A stretch of 64,000 bases of DNA from Scandinavium sp051650185 (GCF_051650185.1 NZ_JBOFIN010000028.1:62001-126000), one strand, 5' to 3'. Counted from the stretch's first letter, positions 7,752 to 17,719 are shown. Made by a program: numbers and translations. Notes: generated by a model not told the origin, from the sequence alone.

Positions 7752-9095
7752 TTAGCGGTAGCGTTTTGTGGGGCTATTTTGATCCTGTTCGGCAAGCCAG
7801 GCGAGCTTTTCACCAATCTTGCCTTCAAGACCGCGAGAGGTTGGCTGATAATAGCGCGTTTGCGACATTTCTTGCGGAAAATAGACTTCCCCGGCGGCGT
7901 ACGCATTCGGTTCGTCATGCGCATAACGATATTCCTGACCATAGCCCATCTCTTTCATGAGTTTGGTCGGCGCATTACGCAGATGCTCTGGCACATCGTA
8001 ATCAGGACGCTCGCGTGCATCCGCCATTGCGGCTTTAAAGGCGGTATAAACAGCGTTACTTTTCGGCGCACAGGCAAGATAGACGATAGCCTGCGCAATC
8101 GCGCGTTCCCCTTCTGCTGGCCCCACGCGAGTGAAACAATCCCACGCAGAGAGGGCAACCTGCATTGCACGGGGATCGGCATTGCCAACATCTTCTGAAG
8201 CAATAGCCAGACAGCGGCGAGCAACATAAAGTGGGTCACCGCCAGCAGTGATAATGCGTGCATACCAGTAAAGTGCTGCATCGGGTGAACTACCGCGTAC
8301 CGATTTATGCAATGCTGAAATCAGATCGTAAAAACGGTCGCCTTTATTATCAAAGCGAGCGCTGCGTTCCCCGGCAATTTCTGTCAGCAATTCAGGCTTC
8401 AGGACTCGCTTACTCGCGCCGTCCAACTCAGCCATATCCGCCATCATTTCCAGCGTATTCAACGCCCGGCGGGCATCACCGTTAACCAGTTCTGCAATCG
8501 CTTTTCGCGTGTCATCCGGTAGCACGATATCCTGGCCGCCATAGCCACGCGCCTTATCCGTCATCGCTTGCGTCAATACCTTTTCGATATCCTCAGCCGT
8601 CAGCGATTTCAGTAAATAAACGCGAGCACGCGATAGCAATGCCGAATTCAGTTCGAAAGAAGGGTTTTCAGTGGTCGCACCGATAAAGGTAATGGTGCCG
8701 TCTTCAATATGCGGAAGGAATGCATCCTGCTGGCTCTTATTGAAACGGTGAACTTCGTCAACAAACAGGATGGTACGCCGTCCGGCGTTGCGATTCTGGC
8801 GAGCGCGTTCGATAGCTTCACGAATCTCTTTGACGCCTGATGTTACCGCGGAAATTCGCTCAACATCAGCATCGGCATAGCGGGCAATCACTTCTGCCAG
8901 CGTCGTTTTTCCTGTTCCAGGCGGCCCCCACAGGATCATTGAATGCAGATGACCTGCTTCAATGGCTCGTGGCAAAGGTTTACCTGGGGCCAACAGATGC
9001 TGCTGGCCAATGTACTGCGCTAAATTTTCTGGCCGCATACGGGCGGCCAGAGGTTGAAACGCATTATCAGAAAAATCGAGCGACAGATTGCTCAC
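7752..9095 (-). CDS. rarA: Replication-associated recombination protein A (AAA+ ATPase)
   Basis: A 447-residue member of the RarA/MgsA/WRNIP1 family, the same length as in E. coli. The Walker A motif GPPGTGKTT lies near residue 57 and Walker B FVDEVHRF near residue 110; sensor 1 reads GATTENPSF. RarA is a tetrameric clamp-loader-like ATPase that acts at stalled replication forks and binds SSB. The C-terminal half carries the MgsA-type tetramerisation region. It lies 9 bp after the lolA stop, so the two genes form an operon, as in related genomes. Confidence 0.97.
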   Translation of the reverse strand: MSNLSLDFSDNAFQPLAARMRPENLAQYIGQQHLLAPGKPLPRAIEAGHLHSMILWGPPGTGKTTLAEVIARYADADVERISAVTSGVKEIREAIERARQNRNAGRRTILFVDEVHRFNKSQQDAFLPHIEDGTITFIGATTENPSFELNSALLSRARVYLLKSLTAEDIEKVLTQAMTDKARGYGGQDIVLPDDTRKAIAELVNGDARRALNTLEMMADMAELDGASKRVLKPELLTEIAGERSARFDNKGDRFYDLISALHKSVRGSSPDAALYWYARIITAGGDPLYVARRCLAIASEDVGNADPRAMQVALSAWDCFTRVGPAEGERAIAQAIVYLACAPKSNAVYTAFKAAMADARERPDYDVPEHLRNAPTKLMKEMGYGQEYRYAHDEPNAYAAGEVYFPQEMSQTRYYQPTSRGLEGKIGEKLAWLAEQDQNSPTKRYR

Positions 9096-9104
9096 GCACG
9101 CCTC

Positions 9105-9716
9105 TTATTTACGCTGATCGTCCACAGTTACGCCCTTCGGCGGAGTAAAGGTAAATTTAGATGCCTCTACAGCACCGTTTTGCTGGGATTTCAGCTGGTA
9201 GCTACTGCGCTGATCGTCCTGTTCGATGGCGCTGAACTGATGGATAGTGCCATCACGGCTCACGTTGATGGTGAACTGTTTCAGGTTACCGTTGCTGCCT
9301 TTCGGGGTCAGAACGAAATCATCGCCATTCTGCTTGATATTGTACTGTTGCCAGTCGCTGGACTGGTTACGGGCAATCAGCATAAACGGAGTATTGCTGG
9401 TCGCATCTTTGAGCCAGGTCGCGGTAGCCTGCTCAACAAACGGGTTGTAGAACCACAAGGTTTTACCGTCGGACACCAGGATACTTTCATCCGGCTGAGT
9501 CATGTGCCAGTTGAAGAGGTTTGGGCGTTTTACAGAAAGGTCGCCCTGACCATCCTGTACGGCATTGCCGCTACCATCGGTGACTTTTTGCGTGAAGCTG
9601 GCATTGAAGCTGCTCACTTTATCCAGACGACTTTTGAGATCGCTCGCCGCATCCGCCCAGACGCTGCTTGCAACAAAACTGGTCAGTAGGGCACAGGTGA
9701 TGGCAATTTTCTTCAT
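9105..9716 (-). CDS. lolA: Outer-membrane lipoprotein carrier protein LolA
   Basis: A 203-residue periplasmic chaperone that takes mature lipoproteins from LolCDE and hands them to LolB at the outer membrane. A Sec signal peptide (MKKIAITCALLTSFVASSVWA) precedes the mature start DAASDLKSRL. The length equals E. coli LolA. The gene lies between ftsK and rarA on the same strand. A short hairpin with 7-bp arms (ACTCCCG / CGGGAGT) at 9737-9753 lies in the gap just upstream of its start; its role is unknown. Confidence 0.97.
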   Translation of the reverse strand: MKKIAITCALLTSFVASSVWADAASDLKSRLDKVSSFNASFTQKVTDGSGNAVQDGQGDLSVKRPNLFNWHMTQPDESILVSDGKTLWFYNPFVEQATATWLKDATSNTPFMLIARNQSSDWQQYNIKQNGDDFVLTPKGSNGNLKQFTINVSRDGTIHQFSAIEQDDQRSSYQLKSQQNGAVEASKFTFTPPKGVTVDDQRK

Positions 9717-9845
9717 CTTGATTCCTTAAATGCGTCACTCCCGACGCGGGAGTCTCTCTGCCCCCACTGTAGGCTTCTCGCCAACAGCAGGACAGGAGAA
9801 AATACTTAAATTTTGGCTATTTACGCAACTTTTCAATCGTGGCGA

Positions 9846-12800
9846 TCAATCGAACGGCGGCGGTGCAAGCACTTCACGGTTACCGTTGTGCCCTGCTTCG
9901 CTGACGATGCCTTGGGCTTCCATCTGTTCGATAATACGAGCCGCACGGTTATACCCGATACGGAATTGACGCTGCACGCCAGAAATAGAAGCTTTGCGTT
10001 TTTCAGTCACGAAATTCACCGCCTGATCGAATAACGGATCAAGTTCTTCACCGCTGTCCATTCCGGCAGCACCACCTTCGCTTTCAGTGTCTGAGGTAAT
10101 GCCATCGACATACTGAGGACGACCACGCGCTTTCCAGTCCTGAACTACCGCATGCACTTCCTGATCGCGGACAAAGGCGCCGTGAACACGGGTTGGTGCT
10201 GCGCTTGAGTTCGGCCCCGAATAAAGCATATCACCCATCCCCAGCAGAGACTCAGCCCCGCCCTGATCGAGAATGGTACGGGAGTCAATTTTACTGGATA
10301 CCGTAAACGCGATACGGGTTGGAATGTTCGCTTTGATAAGCCCAGTGATGACATCAACGGAAGGACGCTGGGTAGCCAGAACCAGGTGGATGCCTGCAGC
10401 ACGAGCTTTCTGCGCCAGGCGAGCAATCAGCTCTTCCACCTTCTTGCCCACTGTCATCATCAGGTCAGCAAACTCATCGACCAGCACAACAATATACGGC
10501 AGTCTTTCCAGGGTTGGATGCACTGCATCCATGCTGTCACCCGGCTTCCAGTATGGGTCTGGAATCGGACGGCCCATTTGTGCCGCCTGGGCAATCTTCT
10601 CGTTGTAGCCCGCAAGGTTACGCACCCCAAGAGCAGACATCAGCTTATAGCGACGTTCCATTTCATTGACGCTCCAGCGCAAGGCGTTGGCGGCATCCTT
10701 CATGTCTGTCACCACTTCTGTCAGCAGATGTGGGATACCTTCATAAACGGACAGCTCCAGCATTTTCGGGTCGATCATGATAAAGCGCACGTCTTCCGGC
10801 GTCGCTTTATACAGCATGCTTAGGATCATAGCGTTCACGCCGACTGACTTACCGGAACCGGTGGTACCTGCAACCAGCAGATGCGGCATTTTCGCCAAGT
10901 CCGCAATAACCGGTTCTCCTGCGATGTCTTTACCGAGCACGATGGTCAGCGGCGATGGGCTTTCGCGGAATTTCGCGCAGTCCAGCACTTCACGCAGATA
11001 CACGGTCTGGCGTTTTTTGTTCGGCAATTCCAGGCCCACATAAGGCTTACCAGGAATCACTTCAACCACACGCACAGCAACGGTAGAAAGTGAACGAGCC
11101 AGGTCGCGTGACAGGTTAGAAATTCGTGCTGCTTTTACACCTGGCGCCAGATTCAGCTCAAAACGAGTGATCACTGGGCCAGGGGAATAGTTGACGACAT
11201 CCGCTTTGATACGGAAGTCGGCAAGGCGTGTTTCTACCAGACGAGCCGTTTGCTCAAGTGCAAAGGTATCAACCGGTTCCACTTCTGTCGGCGGTGGAGT
11301 CAAAAGATCCAATGACGGCAGTGGTGTGGTCGGTTTTTGCAGCGGGCGATCGTCGCCATTACGCATCAGCAGTGGGTGAATCAGGCTTTCCTGCGGCTGT
11401 GGAGCAGGTTGCTGAGGCACTGGCTGCTGCGGCTGTTGATAAGCCTGATGCTGGGCCGGTTGCTGATAATGCTGCTGTTGCGGCTGCACAGGTTGATGCT
11501 GAACAGGCTGTTGCTCTGGCATCACGCTCGGCGTAAACAGCGGGGCTTTGGGCGTCTCATCAACCAGCGTTTTCATTGGTGAGAATTCAAAATCTGCTGG
11601 AGAGAATGGGTTCGCACCTTGCGGCTGCTCACCGGAATAACGCTGTTGCTGTTGTGCAGCAAACTGACGCGCCAGCTCTGCCTCAGCAAGACTCTCTTCG
11701 TCCTCTTCCGCGCCGTTGTTTTCTTCGTACTGTTCGCCATAACGCTGCTGCTGAGTCGCCGCAAACTGGCGTGCCAGCTCGTCCTGCTCCTGCTGCAACG
11801 CTGCTTCTTCATCGCCCATCAGGTCATCCGAGTCATGCTGATGACGTTCTTGTTCACGTGCACGCTCTTCTGCCATGCGTTGTGAAGGCAGTTTGATGCC
11901 GAATGAGGCTGACGCCAGTTCACGGCGCGTAGGCACACGAACACGGTTAGGGCGTGGCAGTTGCGGACCAATCCCCTCTTTCACCTGTGTGCGCGGGCCA
12001 TCGGCAAGACTGAACAACGGTGCCGCTGCGGCTACACCTGCCGCCGCCGCGCCAGTTGCCTGGTGCACACTGGCAGCTACTGGGGCTACTGCTGCGCCAG
12101 GATCCACAACAGGCATTGTCGGCGCAGGAGTAGCAGACGGTTTCGCTGCAGCGGGTTCCGGCGTTGGCTGATACCACGCCGCCAGTTGCTCGCGTTCACG
12201 AGCACGCTTCTCTTCCACTTCTTCAAAGTAATAGAGAGGAGGACGCTGCGGTTTGACTTCTTCCTCCGGTTCCGGCGCGATGTCTTGCACAGGCGGAACA
12301 TGATTAACCGGCGCAGGCGCATAGTCAGGCTCAGTCTGATACTGTGGCTGCTCTGCCTGATAATGAGGTTGTTCGGTTTGATAGTGTGTTTCTTGCTGCC
12401 ACGCAGGTGCAGTAGGTTGCGGCACTGGTTCCTGCCACAGTTCTTCGATGGAAGGTTGCTGGCGGAAGGCCTCTGGCTGCACGTATTCTGGTTTCGCTAC
12501 AGGCGCTTGCGGTGGCCAGTTATCTGGCGAAGGCGCAATAACCGGTTCGGGCAACTGAGGTGCAGGTACGGCTTGCCATTCAACACCCGATGCGGTCATT
12601 TCTGCCCCTGCGCCAGGTATTGAAGGGGTTTGCATGACAGGATCTACGGGTGCCGCCCAGGCCTGAGAAGCAGCCGTTGCGGCGGCAGCGGCGGCAACAG
12701 GTTCATTGATGGAATGACCATTCAGTAACGGATCGGTTTCATCCCAGGCTTGCGGGCGAGCCGCGCTGTTGCCTGAGAACAGGACATCATCAACGTCTGG

Positions 12801-13706
12801 CTGGCGTGCAGCACTATTACCTGAGAACAGAACATCGTCTGCATCGGCCGCCTGACCGTTCGCGGTGTACTGAACTTCAGTTTCTGAATCATCCATGCGT
12901 TTGCCCGAGAACAACGCAGCATCAGTGTGACGGCCTCTCGGGTTACTGAATTTTTCAGCGATACGTTGGCGGCGGGCCAGAGCACCACGCAAAATTCGGG
13001 CCCGACGCCCTTCTTTGCGCGGAGCGTCATCCTGCTCATCTTCGTACTCGTCTTCATACTCTTCGTCGTCCACCCAGGTATCGTCACGGCGAGTGCGATT
13101 GCTGGCGAACGTGAGAACATTGAGGATCCAGTTGCCAATTTTCTCGGCAATGCTGACCCATGACCAGCCGGTAAACAGTGTTAACCCTGCAGCCCAGATG
13201 CACAGAAGCGCAAGCGTGCCGCCGCTGCTGTGTAGCATCGGTTGCAGAGCAGTGCTGAGCAGGCTGCCAATCACGCCGCCGGAGGCAAAGTACCAGATAT
13301 CGTCTGCGTTGATAGCCGCGAGCCCGCACATGGTGAGGATCATCGCCAGAACGCCTATCAGACGCAGCGCTACCGCAAAGTAGTCGACGTATTCATCACT
13401 GGCTCGGTGTCGCCAGGCAAACCAGCAGCCACCAATAATCATGACCGGCAGGGTGTAAGCCATCACGCCGAAAATGAAAAACAGCGTATCCGCAAGCCAC
13501 GCGCCAGGCTGACCGCCCAGATTATGAATAGGCTCATGCCAGGCGGTCTGTGACCAACTGGGATCGGAGGGGTTGAAGCTGAGTAATGCAGCCATCAACC
13601 AGATGGCGAAAAGGGAACACAGAAGCAGGAACGCTTCGAGAAGTCGGCGCCCGCTGCTTAATCTGTTAATGGTGACTTCTTTGTCTTCAGTGTATTCCTG
13701 GCTCAA
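9846..13706 (-). CDS. ftsK: DNA translocase FtsK
   Basis: A 1286-residue septal DNA pump coordinating chromosome-dimer resolution with division. The N-terminal domain (about 1-200) has four membrane segments and anchors it at the septum. A long linker follows, rich in Pro, Gln, Glu and Ala, with visible internal repeats: a DDVLFSGNSAAR unit twice near residue 300, a QTEQPHYQ-type run near 430, an ELARQFAA-QQQQRY unit twice near 650-700, and a Q/P-rich tract near 750. The motor domain has Walker A VAGTTGSGKSVGVNA near residue 950 and a Walker B ending VLVDEFADL. The C-terminal gamma winged helix reads KASISGVQRQFRIGYNRAARI and binds KOPS and XerD. It is 43 residues shorter than E. coli FtsK (1329), with the difference in the linker. 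Confidence 0.98.
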   Translation of the reverse strand: MSQEYTEDKEVTINRLSSGRRLLEAFLLLCSLFAIWLMAALLSFNPSDPSWSQTAWHEPIHNLGGQPGAWLADTLFFIFGVMAYTLPVMIIGGCWFAWRHRASDEYVDYFAVALRLIGVLAMILTMCGLAAINADDIWYFASGGVIGSLLSTALQPMLHSSGGTLALLCIWAAGLTLFTGWSWVSIAEKIGNWILNVLTFASNRTRRDDTWVDDEEYEDEYEDEQDDAPRKEGRRARILRGALARRQRIAEKFSNPRGRHTDAALFSGKRMDDSETEVQYTANGQAADADDVLFSGNSAARQPDVDDVLFSGNSAARPQAWDETDPLLNGHSINEPVAAAAAATAASQAWAAPVDPVMQTPSIPGAGAEMTASGVEWQAVPAPQLPEPVIAPSPDNWPPQAPVAKPEYVQPEAFRQQPSIEELWQEPVPQPTAPAWQQETHYQTEQPHYQAEQPQYQTEPDYAPAPVNHVPPVQDIAPEPEEEVKPQRPPLYYFEEVEEKRAREREQLAAWYQPTPEPAAAKPSATPAPTMPVVDPGAAVAPVAASVHQATGAAAAGVAAAAPLFSLADGPRTQVKEGIGPQLPRPNRVRVPTRRELASASFGIKLPSQRMAEERAREQERHQHDSDDLMGDEEAALQQEQDELARQFAATQQQRYGEQYEENNGAEEDEESLAEAELARQFAAQQQQRYSGEQPQGANPFSPADFEFSPMKTLVDETPKAPLFTPSVMPEQQPVQHQPVQPQQQHYQQPAQHQAYQQPQQPVPQQPAPQPQESLIHPLLMRNGDDRPLQKPTTPLPSLDLLTPPPTEVEPVDTFALEQTARLVETRLADFRIKADVVNYSPGPVITRFELNLAPGVKAARISNLSRDLARSLSTVAVRVVEVIPGKPYVGLELPNKKRQTVYLREVLDCAKFRESPSPLTIVLGKDIAGEPVIADLAKMPHLLVAGTTGSGKSVGVNAMILSMLYKATPEDVRFIMIDPKMLELSVYEGIPHLLTEVVTDMKDAANALRWSVNEMERRYKLMSALGVRNLAGYNEKIAQAAQMGRPIPDPYWKPGDSMDAVHPTLERLPYIVVLVDEFADLMMTVGKKVEELIARLAQKARAAGIHLVLATQRPSVDVITGLIKANIPTRIAFTVSSKIDSRTILDQGGAESLLGMGDMLYSGPNSSAAPTRVHGAFVRDQEVHAVVQDWKARGRPQYVDGITSDTESEGGAAGMDSGEELDPLFDQAVNFVTEKRKASISGVQRQFRIGYNRAARIIEQMEAQGIVSEAGHNGNREVLAPPPFD
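12757..12836 (-). repeat. Tandem repeat in the FtsK linker
   Basis: Two 32-bp copies (12757-12788 and 12805-12836, 48 bp apart) agree at 26 of 32 positions and encode two DDVLFSGNSAAR units of 16 residues. This is an in-frame duplication inside the disordered linker of FtsK. Confidence 0.7.
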
Positions 13707-13740
13707 GAAAGGCTCTCCAGGTCCTTGATGCTAAAACGGA

Positions 13741-13770
13741 CAACAGCGCCGGGTCTCCCCGGCACTGTTG
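13741..13770 (-). terminator. lrp intrinsic terminator
   Basis: A 13-bp stem (CAACAGTGCCGGG / CCCGGCGCTGTTG on the minus strand, one G-U pair) with a 4-base loop, followed by TCCGTTTT. It lies between lrp and ftsK. Confidence 0.8.
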
Positions 13771-13826
13771 CTGTATGGATTAACAGGAGTGTAATCAACT
13801 TACGCCGATTTTGCACCTGTTCCGTA

Positions 13827-14321
13827 TTAGCGCGTCTTAATAACCAGACGATTACTCTGCTTGACTTCTTCCATGACCACGTAGGTACGGGTGTCATTCA
13901 CGCCCGGCAGGCGCAGCAGGGTTTCACCTAACAATTTACGGTACGCAGACATGTCCGGCACGCGGGTCTTCAACAGGTAGTCAAAGTCACCGGAAACCAG
14001 ATGACACTCTTGAATTTCTTCAAGTTTTTGCACAGCGGCGTTAAATTGTTCAAACACATCCGGGGCGCCACGATTCAGAGTTATCTCAACAAAAACCAGC
14101 AGCGATGCATCCAGATAATGCGGGTTCAGCAGCGCAGTGTAGCCCTGAATAAACCCTTGTCTTTCCAGCCGACGGACACGCTCAAGGCAAGGTGTCGGAG
14201 AAAGTCCCACACGTTTAGAAAGCTCAACGTTGGAAATTCGCCCATCCTTTTGCAATTCATTCAAAATGTTACGATCGATGCGGTCGAGATCTTTGCCAGG
14301 GCGCTTCTTGCTATCTACCAT
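13827..14321 (-). CDS. lrp: Leucine-responsive regulatory protein
   Basis: A 164-residue global transcription regulator, differing from E. coli Lrp at a single position I can see (Ala for Thr in FNAAVQKL). The N-terminal helix-turn-helix spans about residues 29-55 (ISNVELSKRVGLSPTPCLERV), and the C-terminal RAM domain binds leucine and forms the octamer. The reading frame extends 17 codons further upstream, but the start at 14321 (MVDSKKRPGKD) is chosen because it matches the known protein and follows an AGAGAG ribosome site. It controls amino-acid synthesis, transport and fimbriae in the cytosol. A long leader is expected from the promoter near 14620. Confidence 0.98.
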   Translation of the reverse strand: MVDSKKRPGKDLDRIDRNILNELQKDGRISNVELSKRVGLSPTPCLERVRRLERQGFIQGYTALLNPHYLDASLLVFVEITLNRGAPDVFEQFNAAVQKLEEIQECHLVSGDFDYLLKTRVPDMSAYRKLLGETLLRLPGVNDTRTYVVMEEVKQSNRLVIKTR

Positions 14322-14869
14322 TATTATTGTCTCTCTGTATTCCTTCCCTACTCCTGTCTTGACTCTGTGCACTTCACTGTTCAGAGCCTGTCCCCGCCGT
14401 CTGCGTTGATAATCTGTTACCAGATGTCACGCATAACCCATGGGTACGTGTTGAGAAGCCGTTGCCTTGCGGCAGTCACCGTTATCTCGTATGGCGTCTG
14501 TCCACAACATGCGCTGATTACGCTGACCCGGTTAAAAATGGCATTTGCGTGCATGAAAATTCACCACACTGCAAACACTGCTTTTTCTCCCTTCCTGTTT
14601 TCGCAAAAGCACAGGGGATTGTCAAAGCAAAACATCGATTTTTAGTACAACATGCCAGATATTCATTATCGCCCGGGGTTGATCCTCATGTTATCTCCTT
14701 ATAATCACCCCATTGGCAGTAGATTTAGTTATGGTCATTGTTGATAAATTCATCAATCCATCGGTGGATGCTATTACACATATCGTTAACAAAATTCCTG
14801 AACGCTTTTATTACTTCCGCAAATTCCCTACAATCCCGCCCATTGTCTGCCAACATTTATGGGGATCTC
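14322..14869. promoter_or_regulatory. Divergent lrp/trxB regulatory region
   Basis: A 548-bp gap with no supported gene. On the minus strand a TTGACA -35 lies at 14620-14625; with a weak -10 at 14597-14602 the start would fall near 14590, giving an lrp leader of about 269 nt, close to the 267-nt leader known in E. coli. On the plus strand a TACAAT -10 at 14829-14834 could serve trxB. The middle part holds no recognisable repeat. Confidence 0.45.
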
Positions 14870-15838
14870 ATGGGCACGGCCAAACACAGTAAACTGCTTA
14901 TTCTTGGTTCTGGACCTGCGGGATATACCGCTGCGGTCTATGCTGCACGCGCTAACCTGCACCCGGTGCTGATTACCGGGCTGGAAAAAGGCGGTCAGTT
15001 GACCACCACCACGGAAGTGGAAAACTGGCCAGGTGACCCGAACGATCTGACCGGTCCGCTGCTGATGGAACGTATGCATGAGCATGCGGTGAAGTTCGAA
15101 ACAGAAATCCTGTTCGACCACATCAATAAAGTCGATCTGCAAAACCGCCCTTTCCGCTTGACGGGCGATAGCGGAGAGTACACTTGCGATGCGCTGATCA
15201 TTGCAACTGGCGCTTCAGCACGTTACCTCGGTCTGCCTTCTGAAGAAGCGTTCAAAGGCCGCGGCGTTTCTGCTTGTGCGACCTGCGATGGTTTCTTCTA
15301 CCGTAATCAGAAAGTCGCGGTGATCGGCGGCGGGAATACCGCAGTAGAAGAAGCGCTCTATCTGGCGAACATCGCCTCAGAAGTGCATCTGATTCACCGT
15401 CGCGACACGTTCCGCGCTGAAAAAATTCTGGTTAAGCGCCTGATGGACAAAGTCGAAAGCGGCAATATCGTGCTGCATACGCATCGCACGCTGGAAGAAG
15501 TCACGGGTGACCAGATGGGTGTGACGGGCCTGCGTCTGCGTGATACCGAAAACAGCGATAACATTGAATCGCTGGAAGTAGCAGGTCTGTTCGTTGCTAT
15601 CGGCCATAGCCCTAATACCGCCATTTTTGATGGTCAGCTGGAACTTGAAAACGGCTATATCAAAGTCCAGTCGGGTATTCATGGTAATGCAACCCAGACC
15701 AGCATCCCTGGCGTATTTGCAGCCGGTGACGTGATGGACCACATCTATCGTCAGGCTATTACCTCTGCCGGAACAGGCTGTATGGCTGCCCTTGATGCTG
15801 AACGCTATCTGGACGGTTTGGCCGATCAGGCTAAATAA
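14870..15838 (+). CDS. trxB: Thioredoxin-disulfide reductase
   Basis: A 322-residue cytosolic flavoenzyme that uses NADPH to reduce thioredoxin. The N-terminal FAD-binding GSGPAGYTAA motif lies at about residues 13-22, the redox-active CATC at C136 and C139, the NADPH-binding GGGNTAVEEAL near 153, and the second FAD motif VFAAGDVMDHIYRQ near 280. The open frame extends 44 codons upstream, but the start at 14870 (MGTAKHSKLLILG) matches the family and follows GGGGATCT. It is one residue longer than the E. coli enzyme, with an extra Gln near the C-terminus. A strong terminator follows, so trxB is transcribed apart from cydDC. Confidence 0.98.
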   Translation: MGTAKHSKLLILGSGPAGYTAAVYAARANLHPVLITGLEKGGQLTTTTEVENWPGDPNDLTGPLLMERMHEHAVKFETEILFDHINKVDLQNRPFRLTGDSGEYTCDALIIATGASARYLGLPSEEAFKGRGVSACATCDGFFYRNQKVAVIGGGNTAVEEALYLANIASEVHLIHRRDTFRAEKILVKRLMDKVESGNIVLHTHRTLEEVTGDQMGVTGLRLRDTENSDNIESLEVAGLFVAIGHSPNTAIFDGQLELENGYIKVQSGIHGNATQTSIPGVFAAGDVMDHIYRQAITSAGTGCMAALDAERYLDGLADQAK

Positions 15839-15866
15839 TCTTTACAAGTCAGTAACAAAGGTAAAT

Positions 15867-15896
15867 AAGGCGACGATAAGTCGCCTTTATTTTTTC
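15867..15896 (+). terminator. trxB intrinsic terminator
   Basis: An 8-bp stem (AAGGCGAC / GTCGCCTT) with a 5-base loop, then TATTTTTT. It lies between trxB and cydD. Confidence 0.88.
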
Positions 15897-15952
15897 CTCG
15901 TTGTAACATTGCCGTGCCCAAAATCACCTATAAGACACCTGCTAAGCGCGCA

Positions 15953-17719
15953 ATGAATAAAACCCGTCAACAAGAGCTTACCCGCTGGTTAAAACAGCAA
16001 AGTGTTATTTCCCGTCGTTGGCTGATGCTTTCCCGCCTGCTTGGCGCAGTGAGCGGCGTGCTGATCATCGCTCAGGCCTGGCTGCTGGCGCGCATGCTTC
16101 ACCATATGATTATGGAGAACATCCCGCGCGAAGCTTTGCTAATGCCTTTTGTGATGCTGGTTTTGGTCTTTATTTTGCGTGCCTGGGTAGTCTGGCTTCG
16201 TGAACGAGTGGGTTTTCATGCCGGGCAGCATATTCGTTTTGAGATTCGTAAAACGGTGCTGGACAGGCTCCAGCAGGCGGGGCCCGCCTGGATACAGGGA
16301 AAACCAGCCGGCAGTTGGGCCACGCTGATCCTCGAACAAATCGACGATATGCATGATTACTACGCCCGCTATCTGCCGCAGATGGCGCTCGCGGCCTCTG
16401 TGCCGCTGTTGATTGTGTTGGCGATTTTCCCCTCTAACTGGGCTGCGGCATTAATCCTGCTTTGCACTGCACCGCTTATCCCGCTGTTTATGGCTTTGGT
16501 TGGCATGGGTGCCGCCGATGCCAACCGCCGAAACTTTCTGGCTTTGGCACGCCTGAGCGGTCACTTCCTCGACCGACTCCGCGGCATGGACACGCTGCGT
16601 ATCTTTGGTCGCGGCGAAGCGGAGACAGAAAATATCCGCCAGGCCTCTGAGAGTTTCCGTCAACGTACGATGGAAGTGCTTCGCCTGGCGTTTCTCTCTT
16701 CTGGCGTCCTTGAGTTTTTCACTTCGCTGTCGATTGCTTTGGTTGCCGTCTATTTCGGCTTCTCTTATCTGGGCGAACTTAATTTTGGCAGCTATGGTAT
16801 GCCCGTTACGCTGTTATCCGGTTTCCTGGCGTTGATACTGGCACCTGAATTTTTCCAGCCGCTTCGCGACCTTGGCACGTTTTATCATGCCAAAGCGCAG
16901 GCTGTCGGGGCCGCCGATAGCCTGAAAACCTTCCTCGAAGCCCCGCTCGCGCAGCCCCAGCGCGGCCACCTTACCCTTGATGAAAACAAGATGGTGAGCG
17001 TGGAAGCCCAGGATCTGGTCATCAAATCACCTGAAGGTAAAGTGCTCGCGGGGCCTTTGACCTTTACGCTGAAAGCCGGTGAACGCGTGGTTCTGGTCGG
17101 GCAAAGCGGTTCAGGCAAAACCTCGCTGCTCAATACACTGGCCGGTTTTTTGCCTTATGAAGGCTCACTGAAGATTAATGGTGAAGAGTTAAGTGAACTG
17201 GAGCCTGAAGCCTGGCGTCGCCTGCTGAGTTGGGTTGGGCAAAACCCGCAACTCCCCGCAACAACACTGCGCGAGAACGTCATGCTTGCCGCGCCGGATG
17301 CCAGCGAAGCGCAACTGCACCATGCACTTGTGCGAGCATGGGTGAACGAATTCATCGACCAGTTGCCCCAGGGGATTGATACGCCAGTGGGGGATCAGGC
17401 CGCAAGACTTTCCGTTGGTCAGGCTCAGCGAGTGGCTGTCGCTCGCGCGTTGCTGTCGCCTTGCCGTTTATTGTTACTCGATGAACCGGCAGCCAGCCTT
17501 GACGCTCATAGCGAGCAGCGTGTCATGCAGGCATTAACAGAAGCGTCAACCAACCAGACGACCCTGATGGTGACACACCAACTGGAGAACCTCGCTGCCT
17601 GGGATGCCGTTTGGGTGATGCAGCAGGGCAAGATTGTTGAACAAGGTTCGTTTGAGCAGTTAGCGCAGTCACCAGGGCATTTCAGCGGTTTACTTGCCCA
17701 TCGTCAGGAGGAAATTTAA
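15953..17719 (+). CDS. cydD: Glutathione/cysteine ABC exporter subunit CydD
   Basis: A 588-residue ABC half-transporter: six membrane segments (about 1-320) then an ATPase domain with Walker A VGQSGSGKTSLLN, signature LSVGQAQRVAVARAL and Walker B LLLLDEPAAS. With CydC it forms the heterodimer that exports cysteine and glutathione and is needed to assemble cytochrome bd and periplasmic cytochromes. A GTG-started frame exists 13 codons upstream, but the ATG at 15953 (MNKTRQQELTRW) gives exactly the length of E. coli CydD. The Walker A threonine after GSGK is a serine in E. coli. The cydC ATG follows the stop at once. Confidence 0.97.
   Translation: MNKTRQQELTRWLKQQSVISRRWLMLSRLLGAVSGVLIIAQAWLLARMLHHMIMENIPREALLMPFVMLVLVFILRAWVVWLRERVGFHAGQHIRFEIRKTVLDRLQQAGPAWIQGKPAGSWATLILEQIDDMHDYYARYLPQMALAASVPLLIVLAIFPSNWAAALILLCTAPLIPLFMALVGMGAADANRRNFLALARLSGHFLDRLRGMDTLRIFGRGEAETENIRQASESFRQRTMEVLRLAFLSSGVLEFFTSLSIALVAVYFGFSYLGELNFGSYGMPVTLLSGFLALILAPEFFQPLRDLGTFYHAKAQAVGAADSLKTFLEAPLAQPQRGHLTLDENKMVSVEAQDLVIKSPEGKVLAGPLTFTLKAGERVVLVGQSGSGKTSLLNTLAGFLPYEGSLKINGEELSELEPEAWRRLLSWVGQNPQLPATTLRENVMLAAPDASEAQLHHALVRAWVNEFIDQLPQGIDTPVGDQAARLSVGQAQRVAVARALLSPCRLLLLDEPAASLDAHSEQRVMQALTEASTNQTTLMVTHQLENLAAWDAVWVMQQGKIVEQGSFEQLAQSPGHFSGLLAHRQEEI

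Noticed and set aside
9737..9753. Hairpin upstream of lolA as a terminator of ftsK
   Set aside because: A 7-bp stem is present but no T run follows on the minus strand; it may be part of the lolA leader.
14738..14869. Extension of trxB to an upstream ATG-started frame
   Set aside because: The extra 44 residues are not family-like; the start at 14870 has a ribosome site and matches known thioredoxin reductases.
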